Part shown: positions 1 to 10,305 of the stretch, piece after piece
Layout of the letters: every line of letters starts with the position of its first letter
Numbering within the stretch: the first letter of the stretch is position 1
Source: Lelliottia nimipressuralis
Lineage (GTDB): Bacteria; Pseudomonadota; Gammaproteobacteria; Enterobacterales; Enterobacteriaceae
Direction: 5' to 3'
NCBI RefSeq assembly: GCF_004115925.1
Contig: NZ_SDDX01000014.1
Coordinates: 103,993 to 167,992, forward strand
Length of the DNA: 64,000 nucleotides
Notes under the pieces: generated by a model
Told to the model about the DNA's origin: nothing
The model's input: only the letters and a program-made list of their open reading frames with translations
The model's database searches: none
Position numbers and translations under genes: made by a program

Positions 1-69
1 CAGCTTATTGCCACCCCCGGCGCAACAGGCATCATGGATATCAACTTCGGCAAGAGAAATAAGCAATGA
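1..69 (+). CDS. 3' end of an unidentified upstream gene (partial)
   Basis: An open frame enters from the left edge and ends in TGA at 67-69, giving a 22-residue C-terminal tail (QLIATPGATG then IMDINFGKRNKQ). The stop overlaps the ATG of the response regulator at 66 (ATGA overlap), so translational coupling with the next gene is likely. The tail is too short to identify a family. Its position suggests it is the first visible member of the same operon as the UhpABC-like genes. Confidence 0.5.
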   Translation, partial: QLIATPGATGIMDINFGKRNKQ

Positions 70-695
70 TCAAAGTGGTGCTGGTGGATGACCATGTGGT
101 AGTGCGGTCGGGTTTTGCGCAGCTGTTAAATCTGGAGGACGACCTGGTGGTCGAAGGCCAGTACAGCAGTGCGGCTGACGCCTGGTCGGCGTTAACCCAC
201 AGCGAGATTGACGTCGCGGTGCTGGATGTCGCCATGCCCGATGAAAACGGGCTTAGCCTGCTCAAACGTCTGCGCCAGCAGCGCCCGACGTTTCGCGCCA
301 TCATTTTGAGCATCTATGACACACCCGCTTTCGTGCAAAGCGCGCTCGATGCGGGAGCCAGCGGGTATCTCACCAAGCGCTGCGGCCCGGAGGAGCTGGT
401 GCAGGCGGTGCGCTCCGTCGGCATGGGCGGCCACTATCTCTGCGCCGACGCGGTCAAAGCCCTGCGTGGCGGCCAGCCGGTGTCGAAAGTGCTCGATGTC
501 CTCACCCCGCGCGAGCGGGAGGTGTTCGATCTGCTGGTAAAAGGCGAAAGCGTCAAGGCCATCGCCTTTACCCTCGAGTTGAGCCATAAGACGGTTCACG
601 TCCACCGCGCCAACGTGCTGGGAAAATTGCAATGCAGCAGCACCATTGAGCTGGTGCATTTCGCTCTCGACAATCAGCTGCTGACGGGCCACTGA
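66..695 (+). CDS. UhpA-like response regulator (NarL/FixJ family)
   Basis: A 209-residue two-component response regulator. The receiver domain (about 1-120) has the acidic pair D8/D9, phospho-acceptor D54 in VAVLDVAMPD and the conserved lysine K104. A LuxR-type helix-turn-helix follows (about 145-205, TPREREVFDLL...KTVHVHRANV). It resembles E. coli UhpA but is clearly diverged, so it is treated as a paralogue rather than uhpA itself. It overlaps the upstream gene by ATGA, and its stop shares a base with the start of the histidine kinase (TGATG). Inference: phosphorylated by that kinase, it activates the adjacent transporter genes in response to an external phosphosugar. Confidence 0.88.
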   Translation: MIKVVLVDDHVVVRSGFAQLLNLEDDLVVEGQYSSAADAWSALTHSEIDVAVLDVAMPDENGLSLLKRLRQQRPTFRAIILSIYDTPAFVQSALDAGASGYLTKRCGPEELVQAVRSVGMGGHYLCADAVKALRGGQPVSKVLDVLTPREREVFDLLVKGESVKAIAFTLELSHKTVHVHRANVLGKLQCSSTIELVHFALDNQLLTGH

Positions 696-2236
696 TGCGG
701 CGTTCCCTGCGGCACATTGTTCTCTCCCTGTTTATTATGCTGGCCTGGGGAACCGGCTGGCTGATGCTGTGGACGCTCAGTTTTTATCTCACTCACAACG
801 GCCAGCAGGCGGTGCTTTTTCTGCCGCAGGGCGTCTATCTGGCGCTGCTGATCCTCCTGTCGCGCCGTTTCTGGCCCGCCGTGGTATTGCCGACGCTCGC
901 CGCCATTCTCTGGCTGCACAGTGAGCAGTTACTGACAAGCTATCTTATGCTGGCTGCGCCGCCCCTCGGGCTACTCAGTGCTTACGCGGCGCAACGCTAC
1001 TGGCACCGTTTTCCCCTGTACTGGCAGCGGCTGTCGCTGCTGATTGCGGCGGTGAGCGTCAACGCGCTGCTGCAAACCCTGTGTCTCGCACCGTTTCTGC
1101 AAAGCCCCGCCACGCTCCTGGGGCTGGCCTCTTTTACCGGCGGCGTGCTGCTGACACCGTTCGTCTATCTGGTGTTTGAGTTTTTACGCCAGCAGCATCG
1201 CTACCATCTTCTCGGGCTGGACACGACCAATCCGCCCTTGCGCACGTCGCTGATCATCTGGTGCAGCCTGTTTTTCATCATCGGGATCGGCACGCAGATG
1301 GTGCTCTCCCCCGCTCTGGAACGCCTGCTGCTGATAGTGGTGTTCCTGCCAAACGTGGTGATGGCGTGGAAATTCGGCTGGCAGGGCGGCGTGCTCTCCG
1401 GTCTGCTCGGCAGCATGATGATCACCATTGCCCGTCAGGTGGGCGTGGGGTTTTCGGACCTGCTGGAGCTGGAGATTTTTCTCGCCACCCAGTCCCTGCT
1501 CGGCATCGGGCTGGGGATCGCCATCAGCCGTCAGCAGCAATTGGCGCTGAATCTCGATCACTATCGCCGCAGGCTCGAAGCGGAGCTGCAGGCCCGTCGG
1601 GCGCTGACTGAAAAACTGATCCACACGGAAGAAGATACCCGCAAGCATCTGGCGCGCGAGCTGCACGACGAAATCGGCCAGAACATCACGGCGATTCAGA
1701 TCCAGTCCCAGTTAGTCAAACGCGCGGGAGATACCCCCCTGGCGGTGGAAGCCGCCGGTCAGATCAACGAGCTGGCGCGACGCATCCACCATTCGACCCG
1801 CCAGTTGTTGCGCCAGCTGCGTCCGCCGGTGCTGGATCAACTCTCGCTTCAGGAGGCGCTGCACCATCTGGTGAACGAATTCGCCTTCGCCGAGCGCGGC
1901 ATCGACTGCCGTTTTGACTGGCAGCTGGCCGCCCCGCCGCAAAACGAAACCCTGGTCTTTACCCTCTATCGCCTGTTGCAGGAGTTGCTGAATAACGTCA
2001 GCAAACACGCAGACGCCAGCGAAGTGCGGATCGTCTTGCGCCAGCACCATGGCCGCCTGTTGCTGGAGGTCACGGACAACGGCAGCGGAATTGCGCCGGA
2101 CAATGCGCCCGGCTTTGGTATTCAGGGCATGCGCGAGCGCGTACACGCCCTGGGCGGTGAATTTACCCTTGAGTCGCAGGACGGCACTCGCGTAATTGTT
2201 AACTTGCCCACAATTTTGCAACAAACACCGCACTAA
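695..2236 (+). CDS. UhpB-like membrane sensor histidine kinase
   Basis: A 513-residue kinase. The N-terminal 275 residues hold about eight hydrophobic segments (MASE1-like, as in UhpB). A coiled linker follows, then a HisKA_3 dimerisation domain with the phospho-acceptor His at about 324 (ARELHDEIGQN), then an ATPase domain with N box (LLQELLNNVSKHA) and G box (DNGSGIAPD). In the known Uhp system UhpB works with the membrane sensor UhpC and phosphorylates UhpA. The same gene order here supports that role. The start is fixed by the one-base overlap with the response-regulator stop. The C terminus lies 85 bases before the chosen UhpC-like start. Confidence 0.9.
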   Translation: MRRSLRHIVLSLFIMLAWGTGWLMLWTLSFYLTHNGQQAVLFLPQGVYLALLILLSRRFWPAVVLPTLAAILWLHSEQLLTSYLMLAAPPLGLLSAYAAQRYWHRFPLYWQRLSLLIAAVSVNALLQTLCLAPFLQSPATLLGLASFTGGVLLTPFVYLVFEFLRQQHRYHLLGLDTTNPPLRTSLIIWCSLFFIIGIGTQMVLSPALERLLLIVVFLPNVVMAWKFGWQGGVLSGLLGSMMITIARQVGVGFSDLLELEIFLATQSLLGIGLGIAISRQQQLALNLDHYRRRLEAELQARRALTEKLIHTEEDTRKHLARELHDEIGQNITAIQIQSQLVKRAGDTPLAVEAAGQINELARRIHHSTRQLLRQLRPPVLDQLSLQEALHHLVNEFAFAERGIDCRFDWQLAAPPQNETLVFTLYRLLQELLNNVSKHADASEVRIVLRQHHGRLLLEVTDNGSGIAPDNAPGFGIQGMRERVHALGGEFTLESQDGTRVIVNLPTILQQTPH

Positions 2237-2321
2237 CCAGGAAAAAGTCTTAGTCACTCCAGACTTTCTCTCATCCCTTTTGTCTTGCACTTCCCTACAG
2301 TCAGCTCAAACGGAGAACGCC

Positions 2322-3623
2322 ATGCACGCACTGTCTGCTGAACAGATTTCTCAACGCTATCGGGCCCTGCGCCCACGCTTGTTGCTGTGCATGGTGGTGG
2401 GCTACGCGGCGTTTTACCTGACGCGTAAAAGCGTCAATTACGTTCTGCCCGCCCTGCAGATGGATTTGGGGCTGAGTAAAAGCGATATCGGGCTTATCGG
2501 GTCGCTGTTTTATCTGAGCTACGGTCTGTCGAAATTTGCCGCCGGACTGTGGCATGACCGCCACGGGCAGCGGGCGTTTATGGGGATCGGCCTGCTGGCC
2601 ACCGGGGTGCTAAACGTGCTGTTCACCTTCAGCGATTCGTTTGGCCTGCTGCTGTTCATCTGGACGTTGAACGGATTCTTTCAGGGATGGGGCTGGCCGC
2701 CCTGCGCGCGCCTGCTCACCCACTGGTATTCGCGCAACGAGCGCGGCTTCTGGTGGGGATGCTGGAATACCTCCATCAACATCGGTGGGGCGATTATTCC
2801 GTTGATATGTGCCTTTGCCGCCCATCTCTGGGGCTGGCAGGCGGCGATGCTGACACCGGGGATTATCAGCATTGTGCTCGGCATTTGGCTGACCACGCAA
2901 CTGCGGGGGACACCGCAGGAAGAGGGTCTGCCAACGGTCGGGGAGTGGCGCAACGATCCGCTGGAGCTGCGCCAGGAGCAGCAAAGTCCGCCGATGGGTT
3001 TGTGGCAGATGTTACGCACCACCATGCTGCAAAACCCGATGATCTGGCTGCTCGGTGCCTCCTATGTGCTGGTCTATTTGATCCGCATCGCGCTGAACGA
3101 CTGGGGGAACATCTGGCTGTCGGAGAGCCACGGCGTCAATCTGCTCAGCGCCAACGCGACGGTGATGCTGTTTGAGGTCGGCGGTTTGCTCGGCGCGCTA
3201 TTCGCCGGATGGGGCTCGGATCTGCTGTTCAGCGGGCAGCGTGCGCCGATGATTTTGCTCTTCACGCTGGGCCTGATGGTTTCTGTCGCCGCACTGTGGC
3301 TGGCGCCGGTTCACCACTACGCTCTGCTGGCGATCTGTTTTTTTGCGGTCGGATTTTTTGTCTTTGGGCCGCAAATGCTGATTGGTCTTGCCGCCGTCGA
3401 ATGCGGACACAAGCAGGCGGCAGGCTCAATAACCGGTTTTCTCGGCGTCTTTGCCTATCTGGGGGCTTCGCTTGCCGGATGGCCGCTGTCACTGGTTATT
3501 GAACATTACGGCTGGTCGGGGATGTTCAGTTTGCTCTCTATCGCCGCCGTACTGATGGGTTTATTACTGATGCCGCTGCTGATGTCGGGCATCACCGCTT
3601 CTCGCAGTCACATAACGTCTTAA
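2322..3623 (+). CDS. UhpC-like MFS sensor/transporter
   Basis: A 433-residue major facilitator of the organophosphate:Pi antiporter family, with about 12 hydrophobic segments and family signatures near the N terminus (YAAFYLTRKSVNYVLPALQ). UhpC senses external glucose-6-phosphate for UhpB in the known system. Its position directly after the kinase points to a sensor role rather than bulk uptake. The start at 2322 is preferred: it follows GGAGA and matches the family N terminus. The frame is open further upstream to 2196, but that would overlap the kinase gene. No UhpT-type bulk transporter follows; an ABC importer does. Confidence 0.85.
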   Translation: MHALSAEQISQRYRALRPRLLLCMVVGYAAFYLTRKSVNYVLPALQMDLGLSKSDIGLIGSLFYLSYGLSKFAAGLWHDRHGQRAFMGIGLLATGVLNVLFTFSDSFGLLLFIWTLNGFFQGWGWPPCARLLTHWYSRNERGFWWGCWNTSINIGGAIIPLICAFAAHLWGWQAAMLTPGIISIVLGIWLTTQLRGTPQEEGLPTVGEWRNDPLELRQEQQSPPMGLWQMLRTTMLQNPMIWLLGASYVLVYLIRIALNDWGNIWLSESHGVNLLSANATVMLFEVGGLLGALFAGWGSDLLFSGQRAPMILLFTLGLMVSVAALWLAPVHHYALLAICFFAVGFFVFGPQMLIGLAAVECGHKQAAGSITGFLGVFAYLGASLAGWPLSLVIEHYGWSGMFSLLSIAAVLMGLLLMPLLMSGITASRSHITS

Positions 3624-3635
3624 AAGGGCTGAATA

Positions 3636-4667
3636 ATGAAAACAACGCTTCTCTCTACCCTCATTGCTTCCGGGATCGCGCTGGCTACTTTGACCGGTGC
3701 CGCACAGGCCAAAGGCCGTCTGGTGGTCTATTGCAGCGCCACCAACGAAATGTGCGAAGTCGAAACCAAAGCGTTCGGCGATAAGTACGACGTCAAAACC
3801 TCGTTTATCCGCAACGGTTCCGGCAGCACGCTGGCGAAAGTCGATGCCGAGAAGAAAAACCCGCAGGCAGACGTCTGGTACGGCGGCACGCTGGACCCTC
3901 AGTCTCAGGCCGGGGAAATGGGGCTGCTGCAGCCATACAAATCAAAAAATCTTGAGCAGATCATGGAGAAATTCCGCGATCCCGCCAAGGTGAAAGGCAA
4001 CCTCTCCTCCGCCGTTTACGTCGGTATTTTGGGCTTTGGCGTCAACACCCAGCGCCTGAAAGAGAAAAACCTGCCGGTACCGAAGTGCTGGAAAGATCTG
4101 ACCAAACCGGAATACAAAGGCGAGATCCAGATCGCCGATCCGCAAAGCTCCGGCACCGCCTATACCGCGCTGGCAACCTTCGTGCAGCTGTGGGGCGAAG
4201 ATCAGGCGTTTGACTACCTGAAACAGCTCAACGGCAATGTCTCCCAGTACACCAAATCCGGCATCGCTCCGGCGCGTAACGCCGCGCGCGGTGAAACCGC
4301 CATCGGCATTGGTTTCCTGCACGACTACTCGCTGGAAAAAGAACAGGGCGCACCGCTGGAGCTGATTTCGCCGTGCGAAGGCACCGGGTATGAGATCGGC
4401 GGCGTCAGCATTCTGAAAGGCGCGCGTAACGAAGAGAACGCGAAGCTGTTCGTGGACTGGGTGCTGTCAAAAGAGGCGCAGGAGCTGGCGTGGAAGAAAG
4501 GCAAATCCTACCAAATCCTGACCAACACCACCGCCGAGACCTCGCCGAACTCCCTGAAACTCGACGATCTGAAGCTGATTAGCTACGACATGGACAAGTA
4601 CGGCTCAACGGATGTGCGCAAAGCGCTGATCAACAAATGGGTCAGCGACGTGAAGATGGGTAAATAA
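3636..4667 (+). CDS. afuA: AfuA-type periplasmic phosphosugar-binding protein
   Basis: A 343-residue solute-binding protein of the ferric/FbpA-like fold with a Sec signal peptide (about 1-25, ending AAQA). The mature part begins with a KGRLVVYCSATNE strand typical of this group. Such proteins were first labelled iron-binding, but AfuA of Actinobacillus and enteric pathogens was shown to bind sugar phosphates. Linkage to a UhpABC-like sensor supports the phosphosugar reading here. It starts 12 bases after the UhpC-like stop, so one transcript is likely. A REP hairpin directly follows the gene. Confidence 0.82.
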   Translation: MKTTLLSTLIASGIALATLTGAAQAKGRLVVYCSATNEMCEVETKAFGDKYDVKTSFIRNGSGSTLAKVDAEKKNPQADVWYGGTLDPQSQAGEMGLLQPYKSKNLEQIMEKFRDPAKVKGNLSSAVYVGILGFGVNTQRLKEKNLPVPKCWKDLTKPEYKGEIQIADPQSSGTAYTALATFVQLWGEDQAFDYLKQLNGNVSQYTKSGIAPARNAARGETAIGIGFLHDYSLEKEQGAPLELISPCEGTGYEIGGVSILKGARNEENAKLFVDWVLSKEAQELAWKKGKSYQILTNTTAETSPNSLKLDDLKLISYDMDKYGSTDVRKALINKWVSDVKMGK

Positions 4668-4687
4668 GCCCGCGATACGTGGTCAAT

Positions 4688-4716
4688 GCCGGGTGGCGTC
4701 TGCGCGTGACCCGGCC
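4688..4716. repeat. REP element between afuA and afuB
   Basis: A GC-rich imperfect palindrome (GCCGGGT ... ACCCGGC arms) of the enterobacterial REP type lies in the 77-base gap between binding-protein and permease genes. REP hairpins at this point, as in malE-malF, protect upstream mRNA from 3' decay and so raise binding protein over permease. That role is inferred here. Confidence 0.75.
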
Positions 4717-4744
4717 AACATTTTCCTCAACACCCGGAAAACTT

Positions 4745-6823
4745 ATGTCACACACACTCGCTCTTCATCCCGTCAAAAAACGGGATGCGGTATTCCTGTG
4801 GGTTTTAGTCGGCTGGCTGGCGTTTGCGCTGCTGCCGAGCTGGAGCCTCGATTACGGCCTGCTGGAGTCGACGCGAGAGGAGATTCTCGACGCCTACAGC
4901 TGGTCCCATTTCAATATCAGTTGGCTGTGGTATTTGCTGCCAAGCCTGCTGCTGGTGCGGCCGTTTAACGAAGCGAAGCGCGAGCAGCGCAGCCGCCACT
5001 ATCTCGACGCCGGTTGGGCGCTGCTGTGCATGGCCTTTATCGTCGTCAGCGCTACGGTGGAAGGACGCGGGTTAGGCTTCGCCACCATTGTGCTGTTCGT
5101 TGCTCTCGGCGCGATTATGACTCTGGCGCTGACGCGTCTGGAGTGGCTGGGCGGCGACCGCTTTGTAATTGGCTCGCTGATCACCATTGTGGCCCTGATC
5201 GGCATCTTTATCGTCTGGCCGAGCATCGCGATTTTCATTCCGATGTTCACCAACGACGCCGGGGAGTTCGCCCCGCTGGCCTTTATGAATGTGCTGTCCC
5301 AGGCGCACATCGTGCAGGTGATTATCAACTCCGTGCTGCTGTCGATTGCCGTCGGTATCGGCTGTACTTTCTTCGGGCTGGTGCTGGCGATCTACACCAC
5401 CCGCATCGCGAAACGCAGCGCCATCATTGGCCGCATCTTCTCGATCCTGCCGATCGTCACCCCGCCGTTTGTGGTGGGTTTAGGCGTGACGCTGATGATG
5501 GGCCGCTCCGGCTACATCACCGAGCTGATGGTCGACTGGTTCGGCCTGACCAACACCAACTGGCTGTACGGTTTCACCGGTATCTGGCTGGCGCAGGTGC
5601 TGGCGTTTACCCCGATGGCTTTTATGATCCTCGACGGCGCGATCAAAACCATCCATCCCTCGCTGGAAGAGGCTTCCTATACGCTGCGCGCCAGCCGCTG
5701 GCAGACCTTTAACGGCGTCTTCGTGCCGCTGCTGAAACCCGCGCTCGCCAACGCGTTTCTGATCGTGATCGTCCAGTCGCTGGCCGACTTCAGTAACCCG
5801 CTGGTGCTCGGCGGTAACTTCGACGTGTTAGCCACCCAAATCTACTTCTACATCACCGGCTCGCAGCTCGATTATCAGGCCGCCAGCACCCTCGGCGCGT
5901 TCCTGCTGGTCTTCTCCCTGCTGGTGTTCTGCATTCAGTACATGTGGATCGGCAAGCGCTCGTACGTCACGGTCTCCGGCAAATCCTACCGTGGCGACGT
6001 GCAGCCCCTGCCGGTGACGCTGGTGTGGAGCGTGGTCGCCCTGCTGACGGTGTGGATCGCCTTTAACGCCCTGCTTTACGGCAGCATTTTCTACGGCAGC
6101 TTTACGGTCAACTGGGGCGTGGATTACACCCTGACGCTGGACAACTTTATCAAGCTGTTCGGCCAGGGCATGAGCGACGGCGCATGGCCTTCGCTGCTCG
6201 ATACCCTGCTCTACGCCGGGATCGCCGCGCCGATCACCGCCGGTTTTGGTCTGCTGATCGCCTGGGTCGTCGTGCGCCAGCAGTTCAAAGGCAAAAAGAC
6301 CATCGAATTCACCACCATGCTGTGCTTCGCCGTGCCGGGTACGGTGGCGGGTGTGTCGTACATTCTGGCCTTTAACAGCGCCCCGGTTTACCTCACCGGC
6401 ACCGCGGCGATTGTGATTATTTCGATGGTGATGCGTAACGTGCCGGTCGGCATTCGCGCCGGGATTGCGGGCTTAGGGCAGATCGACAAATCGCTCGATG
6501 AGGCCTCTCTTAGCCTGCGTGCGGGCTCCCTGCGCACCATCACCCACATTCTGCTGCCGCTGCTGCGCCCGGCGATTCTGTCGGCGCTGATCTACAGCTT
6601 CGTGCGTGCCATTACTACCGTCAGCGCCATTGTGTTCCTCGTCACGCCAGACACCCGCGTGGCCACGGCCTACATTCTGAACCGCGTGGAAGACGGCGAG
6701 TACGGCGTGGCGATTGCCTACGGCTCAATCCTGATTGTGGTCATGCTGGCGATCATTTTCCTCTTTGACTGGCTGATCGGTGAGGCGCGTACCTCCCGTT
6801 CCAAAGCTAAAAACCAGGCGTAA
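4745..6823 (+). CDS. afuB: AfuB-type ABC transporter permease (fused double permease)
   Basis: A 692-residue inner-membrane permease with two BPD_transp_1 halves in one chain. EAA-like cytoplasmic loops occur in each half ([16 protein letters not shown] and [15 protein letters not shown]). An extra hydrophobic N-terminal region of about 180 residues precedes the first core. This fused layout is typical of Fbp/Afu/Sfu-type importers. The start at 4745 is chosen because the longer frame from 4679 would translate through the REP hairpin. The stop lies four bases before the ATPase start, showing tight coupling. Confidence 0.87.
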   Translation: MSHTLALHPVKKRDAVFLWVLVGWLAFALLPSWSLDYGLLESTREEILDAYSWSHFNISWLWYLLPSLLLVRPFNEAKREQRSRHYLDAGWALLCMAFIVVSATVEGRGLGFATIVLFVALGAIMTLALTRLEWLGGDRFVIGSLITIVALIGIFIVWPSIAIFIPMFTNDAGEFAPLAFMNVLSQAHIVQVIINSVLLSIAVGIGCTFFGLVLAIYTTRIAKRSAIIGRIFSILPIVTPPFVVGLGVTLMMGRSGYITELMVDWFGLTNTNWLYGFTGIWLAQVLAFTPMAFMILDGAIKTIHPSLEEASYTLRASRWQTFNGVFVPLLKPALANAFLIVIVQSLADFSNPLVLGGNFDVLATQIYFYITGSQLDYQAASTLGAFLLVFSLLVFCIQYMWIGKRSYVTVSGKSYRGDVQPLPVTLVWSVVALLTVWIAFNALLYGSIFYGSFTVNWGVDYTLTLDNFIKLFGQGMSDGAWPSLLDTLLYAGIAAPITAGFGLLIAWVVVRQQFKGKKTIEFTTMLCFAVPGTVAGVSYILAFNSAPVYLTGTAAIVIISMVMRNVPVGIRAGIAGLGQIDKSLDEASLSLRAGSLRTITHILLPLLRPAILSALIYSFVRAITTVSAIVFLVTPDTRVATAYILNRVEDGEYGVAIAYGSILIVVMLAIIFLFDWLIGEARTSRSKAKNQA

Positions 6824-6827
6824 AACT

Positions 6828-7874
6828 ATGACTCAGAAACATTTCGTTGAACTGCGCAATGTCACCAAGCGCTTCGGGAATAATACCGTTATCGAGAACA
6901 TCAACCTGGCGATCCCGCAGGGACAGATGGTGACGCTCCTCGGCCCGTCCGGCTGTGGGAAAACCACCGTCCTGCGCCTGGTCGCCGGGCTGGAAAAGCC
7001 GACTGAAGGGCAGATTCTGATTGATGGCGAGGATGTGACTCATCGCTCCATCCAGCAGCGTGATATCTGCATGGTGTTCCAGTCTTACGCCCTGTTTCCG
7101 CATATGTCGCTGGGCGAGAACGTCGGCTACGGCCTGAAAATGCTCGGCGTGTCGCGCGCGGAAACCAAAGCCCGGGTGAAAGAGGCGCTGGCGATGGTCG
7201 ATCTGGAAGGGTTTGAAGATCGCTATGTCGATCAGATCTCCGGCGGCCAGCAGCAGCGCGTGGCCCTCGCGCGCGCGCTGATCCTCAAACCGAAAGTGCT
7301 GCTGTTTGATGAGCCGCTGAGTAACCTCGACGCCAACCTGCGCCGCAGTATGCGCGACAAAATTCGCGAGCTGCAAAAGCAGTTCAATATCACGTCACTC
7401 TACGTGACGCACGATCAGAGCGAGGCGTTTGCGGTGTCGGACACGGTGCTGGTGATGAACAAAGGCAATATTATGCAGATCGGTTCGCCGCAGGATCTCT
7501 ATCGCCAGCCCGCGTCGCGTTTTATGGCGAGCTTTATGGGCGACGCAAACCTGTTCCCGGCCCGCTTTAGCGACGATTACGTGGAGATCCACGGCTATCG
7601 TCTGCCGCGCCCGATGCACTTTGCGCGTGAAGGTTCCGGCTCCGTCGGCGTGCGCCCGGAAGCCATCACCCTGAGCGAACGCGGAGACGACAGCCAGCGC
7701 TGTATTATTCGTCACGTCGCCTACATGGGGCCGCAGTACGAGGTAATTGTGGAGTGGCACGGGCAGGAGATTTTGCTGCAGGTTAACGCCACGCGTCTGC
7801 AGCCCAACGAAGGCGACCATTACTACCTGGAGATCCACCCGTACGGCATGTTTGTGCTGGCAGACGCGGCGTGA
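6828..7874 (+). CDS. afuC: AfuC-type ABC transporter ATP-binding protein
   Basis: A 348-residue ATPase with Walker [10 protein letters not shown] near residue 40, Q-loop FQSYALFPH, signature [14 protein letters not shown], Walker [12 protein letters not shown] and the switch His in [10 protein letters not shown]-terminal TOBE-like regulatory region begins near 240. It energises the AfuB permease. The start at 6828 follows directly after the afuB stop; a longer in-frame extension would overlap afuB. It ends the sensing-and-uptake gene set that begins at the left edge of the window. Confidence 0.88.
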   Translation: MTQKHFVELRNVTKRFGNNTVIENINLAIPQGQMVTLLGPSGCGKTTVLRLVAGLEKPTEGQILIDGEDVTHRSIQQRDICMVFQSYALFPHMSLGENVGYGLKMLGVSRAETKARVKEALAMVDLEGFEDRYVDQISGGQQQRVALARALILKPKVLLFDEPLSNLDANLRRSMRDKIRELQKQFNITSLYVTHDQSEAFAVSDTVLVMNKGNIMQIGSPQDLYRQPASRFMASFMGDANLFPARFSDDYVEIHGYRLPRPMHFAREGSGSVGVRPEAITLSERGDDSQRCIIRHVAYMGPQYEVIVEWHGQEILLQVNATRLQPNEGDHYYLEIHPYGMFVLADAA

Positions 7875-7878
7875 GTTC

Positions 7879-7946
7879 GCCCGGCGGCGTTACGCGTGCC
7901 GGGCCTGCGGGTTTTCAAGCCGGGTCAGGCGAAGCCGCCGCCCGGC
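7879..7946. repeat. Pair of REP hairpins (BIME-like) after afuC
   Basis: Two REP-type palindromes, at 7879-7904 and 7919-7946, each with GCCCGG/CCGGGC arms. They are separated by a 14-base spacer between convergent afuC and mmuM. They probably act in transcript ending or mRNA stability for both genes. No clean T tract follows either hairpin. Confidence 0.7.
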
Positions 7947-7951
7947 GATGC

Positions 7952-8884
7952 TTAGCGCAGAGCCTTAAGCTCAGCAATATCCTTCGGCGTGGTGCGACAG
8001 CACCCGCCAATCAGCTTTGCCCCTGCCGCAATCCACTGCGGCAGATACCCCGCCAGCGTTTCACAGGCTTCGCCGTGATGGTGCCAGGTTTTGCTCACCG
8101 CGTCGTAGTGCTCACCGGAATTCGGATAGACCACCAGCGGTAGATCCGTCAGCGTGTGCAGATGCTGAAGCGCCGCCGTGGTGTTTTCCAGCGCAATACA
8201 GTTTATCCCCAGCGCCACAATCTGCGGATTATCCGCCAGCGCAGCCACTACCTCTCGCAGCGGCGTGCCGTCGCTCAGATGCTCGCTGTCGCGCAGGGTA
8301 AACGAGAACCACGCTTTCGCGCGGGGATAGCTTTCCAGCAGCGCTGCCAGCACGGCGATCTCCGCAAAAGAGGGGAGCGTTTCGCAGGCCAGCAGATCGG
8401 CCCCCGCATCCAGCAGGGCTTCCACCCGCGAACAGTGAAAATCGGTAAACGCCGCAGCGCTTCGGACGTAATCCCCGCGATATTCTGAGCCGTCCGCCAG
8501 AAACGCGCCGTAAGGCCCCACGGAACCGGCCACCAGCAGCGTGCCCGCCTGCGGGTTTTCCGCCAGACAGGCTTCACGCGCTTTGCGCGCCAGCTCCACG
8601 CTTTTGCCGATCAGCGCGCGGGATTGCGCTTCATCGTAGCCGCGTGCGGCAAACCCTTCTGCCGTCGCCTGATAGCTGGCGGTAATCGCCACCTGCGCGC
8701 CGGCGCGGAAATAATCGAGATGCACTTCGCGGATCAGCTCCGGGTTCTCCACCAGCACTTTGGCGGACCACAGGCTGTCGGCAAGGTGACAACCGCGCGC
8801 TTCCAGTTCCGTCGCCATCGCTCCGTCCAGCACGATAAAGGGCTGTGTTTCAAGGAGGGTGGTAAGCGGATTATTCTGCGACAT
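7952..8884 (-). CDS. mmuM: Homocysteine S-methyltransferase
   Basis: A 310-residue cytoplasmic zinc methyltransferase that transfers a methyl group from S-methylmethionine to homocysteine, yielding methionine. The zinc ligands expected for the family are visible: GINC in the middle and the paired cysteines of [10 protein letters not shown] near the C terminus. The N terminus ([16 protein letters not shown]) is typical of MmuM. It overlaps the end of mmuP by 14 bases, as in E. coli, so the two are co-transcribed and coupled. Length is normal. Confidence 0.93.
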   Translation of the reverse strand: MSQNNPLTTLLETQPFIVLDGAMATELEARGCHLADSLWSAKVLVENPELIREVHLDYFRAGAQVAITASYQATAEGFAARGYDEAQSRALIGKSVELARKAREACLAENPQAGTLLVAGSVGPYGAFLADGSEYRGDYVRSAAAFTDFHCSRVEALLDAGADLLACETLPSFAEIAVLAALLESYPRAKAWFSFTLRDSEHLSDGTPLREVVAALADNPQIVALGINCIALENTTAALQHLHTLTDLPLVVYPNSGEHYDAVSKTWHHHGEACETLAGYLPQWIAAGAKLIGGCCRTTPKDIAELKALR

Positions 8885-10271
8885 GTTCAGGCTCCTGGGT
8901 TTTTGAGGTTTGAGTCAGGTAGTAGGCACCATAACACAGGGCGACAAACGGCAGCCCGCAGTAAAGGGCAATACGCTGGGTCGGATCAAACGCCAGCCCG
9001 ACGCAGGCCACCAGGCACAGCACAAAACCCAGCACCGGAACCAGCGGATACCACGGCGCGCGATACTGCAGATCGTCCAGCGCTTTCCCGGCCTGAAGAT
9101 GACGACGGCGGAACATAAAGTGCGACGCGCAGATGCTGATCCACACCGCCACCACCGCAAAACCTGAAATAGCCGAGAGCGCGACAAACACCGTATCCGG
9201 CGCGATGACGCTGGAGAACAGCGCCAGAACGCCGCCCAGCATACTCACGGAGATTGCCGTCAGCGGGACGCCGTTTTTATTGACCTGCGCAAAGCAGCGC
9301 GGCAGCGTTTTTTCATTGGAGAGCGACCACAACATGCGCCCCGACGCATACAGCCCGGAGTTGGCCGCCGAGAGGATCGCCGTCAGGATCACGAAGTTAA
9401 AAATATCCGCCGCATAGGGAATGCCAACTTTCTCGAACACCAGCACGAACGGGCTTTTTTCAACGCCAGCCTGCTGCATCGGGATCAGCGCCGCCAGCAC
9501 AAACACGGTGCCGATAAAGAAAATGATTAGCCGCGCGATGGTGGTGCGGATCGCCACCGGAATCACTTTATGCGGATTCTGCGTTTCCCCCGCCGCGATA
9601 CCGATAAGCTCCGTGCCTGAAAAGGCAAAGTTGACCGCCACCATCGTCATCAGGATCGGCAGACCGCCATGCGGGAACCAGCCTTCGGCGGTGATATTCG
9701 CCAGCCCCGGCGCGGGTGAGCCGTCCTGCATCGGGATAAAACCAAAGATTGCCGCCCCGCCCAGAATAATAAAGGCGATGATGGTGATCACTTTGACCAG
9801 CGAGAACCAGAATTCCCCTTCAGCGAAAAAGCGCGTGGAGATGACGTTGAGGGCAAAAATGACGGCGCAGAAGACCACGCACCAGATCCATACCGGAACC
9901 TGCGGGAACCAGTACTGCATACAGAATCCTGCGGCGGTAAAGCTCGAACCGAGGGCGACCGTCCAGGTGAGCCAGTAGAGCCACGCTACCGTATACCCTG
10001 TCGCCGGGCCGAGGTAGCGCGCCGCATAAACGTGAAACGCGCCGGTTTCCGGCATCGCCACGGAGAGTTCCCCCAGGCACTGCATTACCAGCCATACCAC
10101 CAGCGCGCCAATGAGATACGCCAGCAGCGTCCCGGCCGCACCGGTGGTGGAAATGATGTAACCCGTATTGAAAAACAACCCTGTCCCAATCACGCCACCC
10201 AGCGAAAGCATAATCAGGTGGCGGGTTTTCATGGTGCGCTTTAGCTGCCCATTTTCTTGTTCTGTTTGCAT
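8871..10271 (-). CDS. mmuP: S-methylmethionine permease
   Basis: A 466-residue APC-family amino acid permease with about 12 membrane segments and the family N-terminal motif ([13 protein letters not shown]). Its coupling to mmuM identifies the substrate as S-methylmethionine. The start at 10271 is preferred because it follows a GAAGG ribosome site and aligns with the family N terminus. An upstream in-frame ATG at 10295 would place coding sequence over the MetJ-box-like repeats. Confidence 0.92.
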   Translation of the reverse strand: MQTEQENGQLKRTMKTRHLIMLSLGGVIGTGLFFNTGYIISTTGAAGTLLAYLIGALVVWLVMQCLGELSVAMPETGAFHVYAARYLGPATGYTVAWLYWLTWTVALGSSFTAAGFCMQYWFPQVPVWIWCVVFCAVIFALNVISTRFFAEGEFWFSLVKVITIIAFIILGGAAIFGFIPMQDGSPAPGLANITAEGWFPHGGLPILMTMVAVNFAFSGTELIGIAAGETQNPHKVIPVAIRTTIARLIIFFIGTVFVLAALIPMQQAGVEKSPFVLVFEKVGIPYAADIFNFVILTAILSAANSGLYASGRMLWSLSNEKTLPRCFAQVNKNGVPLTAISVSMLGGVLALFSSVIAPDTVFVALSAISGFAVVAVWISICASHFMFRRRHLQAGKALDDLQYRAPWYPLVPVLGFVLCLVACVGLAFDPTQRIALYCGLPFVALCYGAYYLTQTSKTQEPEHVAE

Positions 10272-10281
10272 ATTACCTTCT

Positions 10282-10305
10282 AAACGTATGGACATCTAAA
10301 CATCC
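10282..10305. promoter_or_regulatory. Tandem MetJ-box-like operator of mmuPM
   Basis: Three adjacent 8-mers (AAACGTAT, GGACATCT, AAACATCC) resemble the met box AGACGTCT, just upstream of mmuP. MetJ represses mmuPM in E. coli, so repression by MetJ-SAM here is expected. The individual boxes are imperfect, which is usual for MetJ sites. Confidence 0.6.

Noticed and set aside
1184..1666. Long minus-strand frame opposite the histidine kinase gene
   Set aside because: Shadow of a GC-rich coding frame; His/Gln-rich translation typical of antisense reading.
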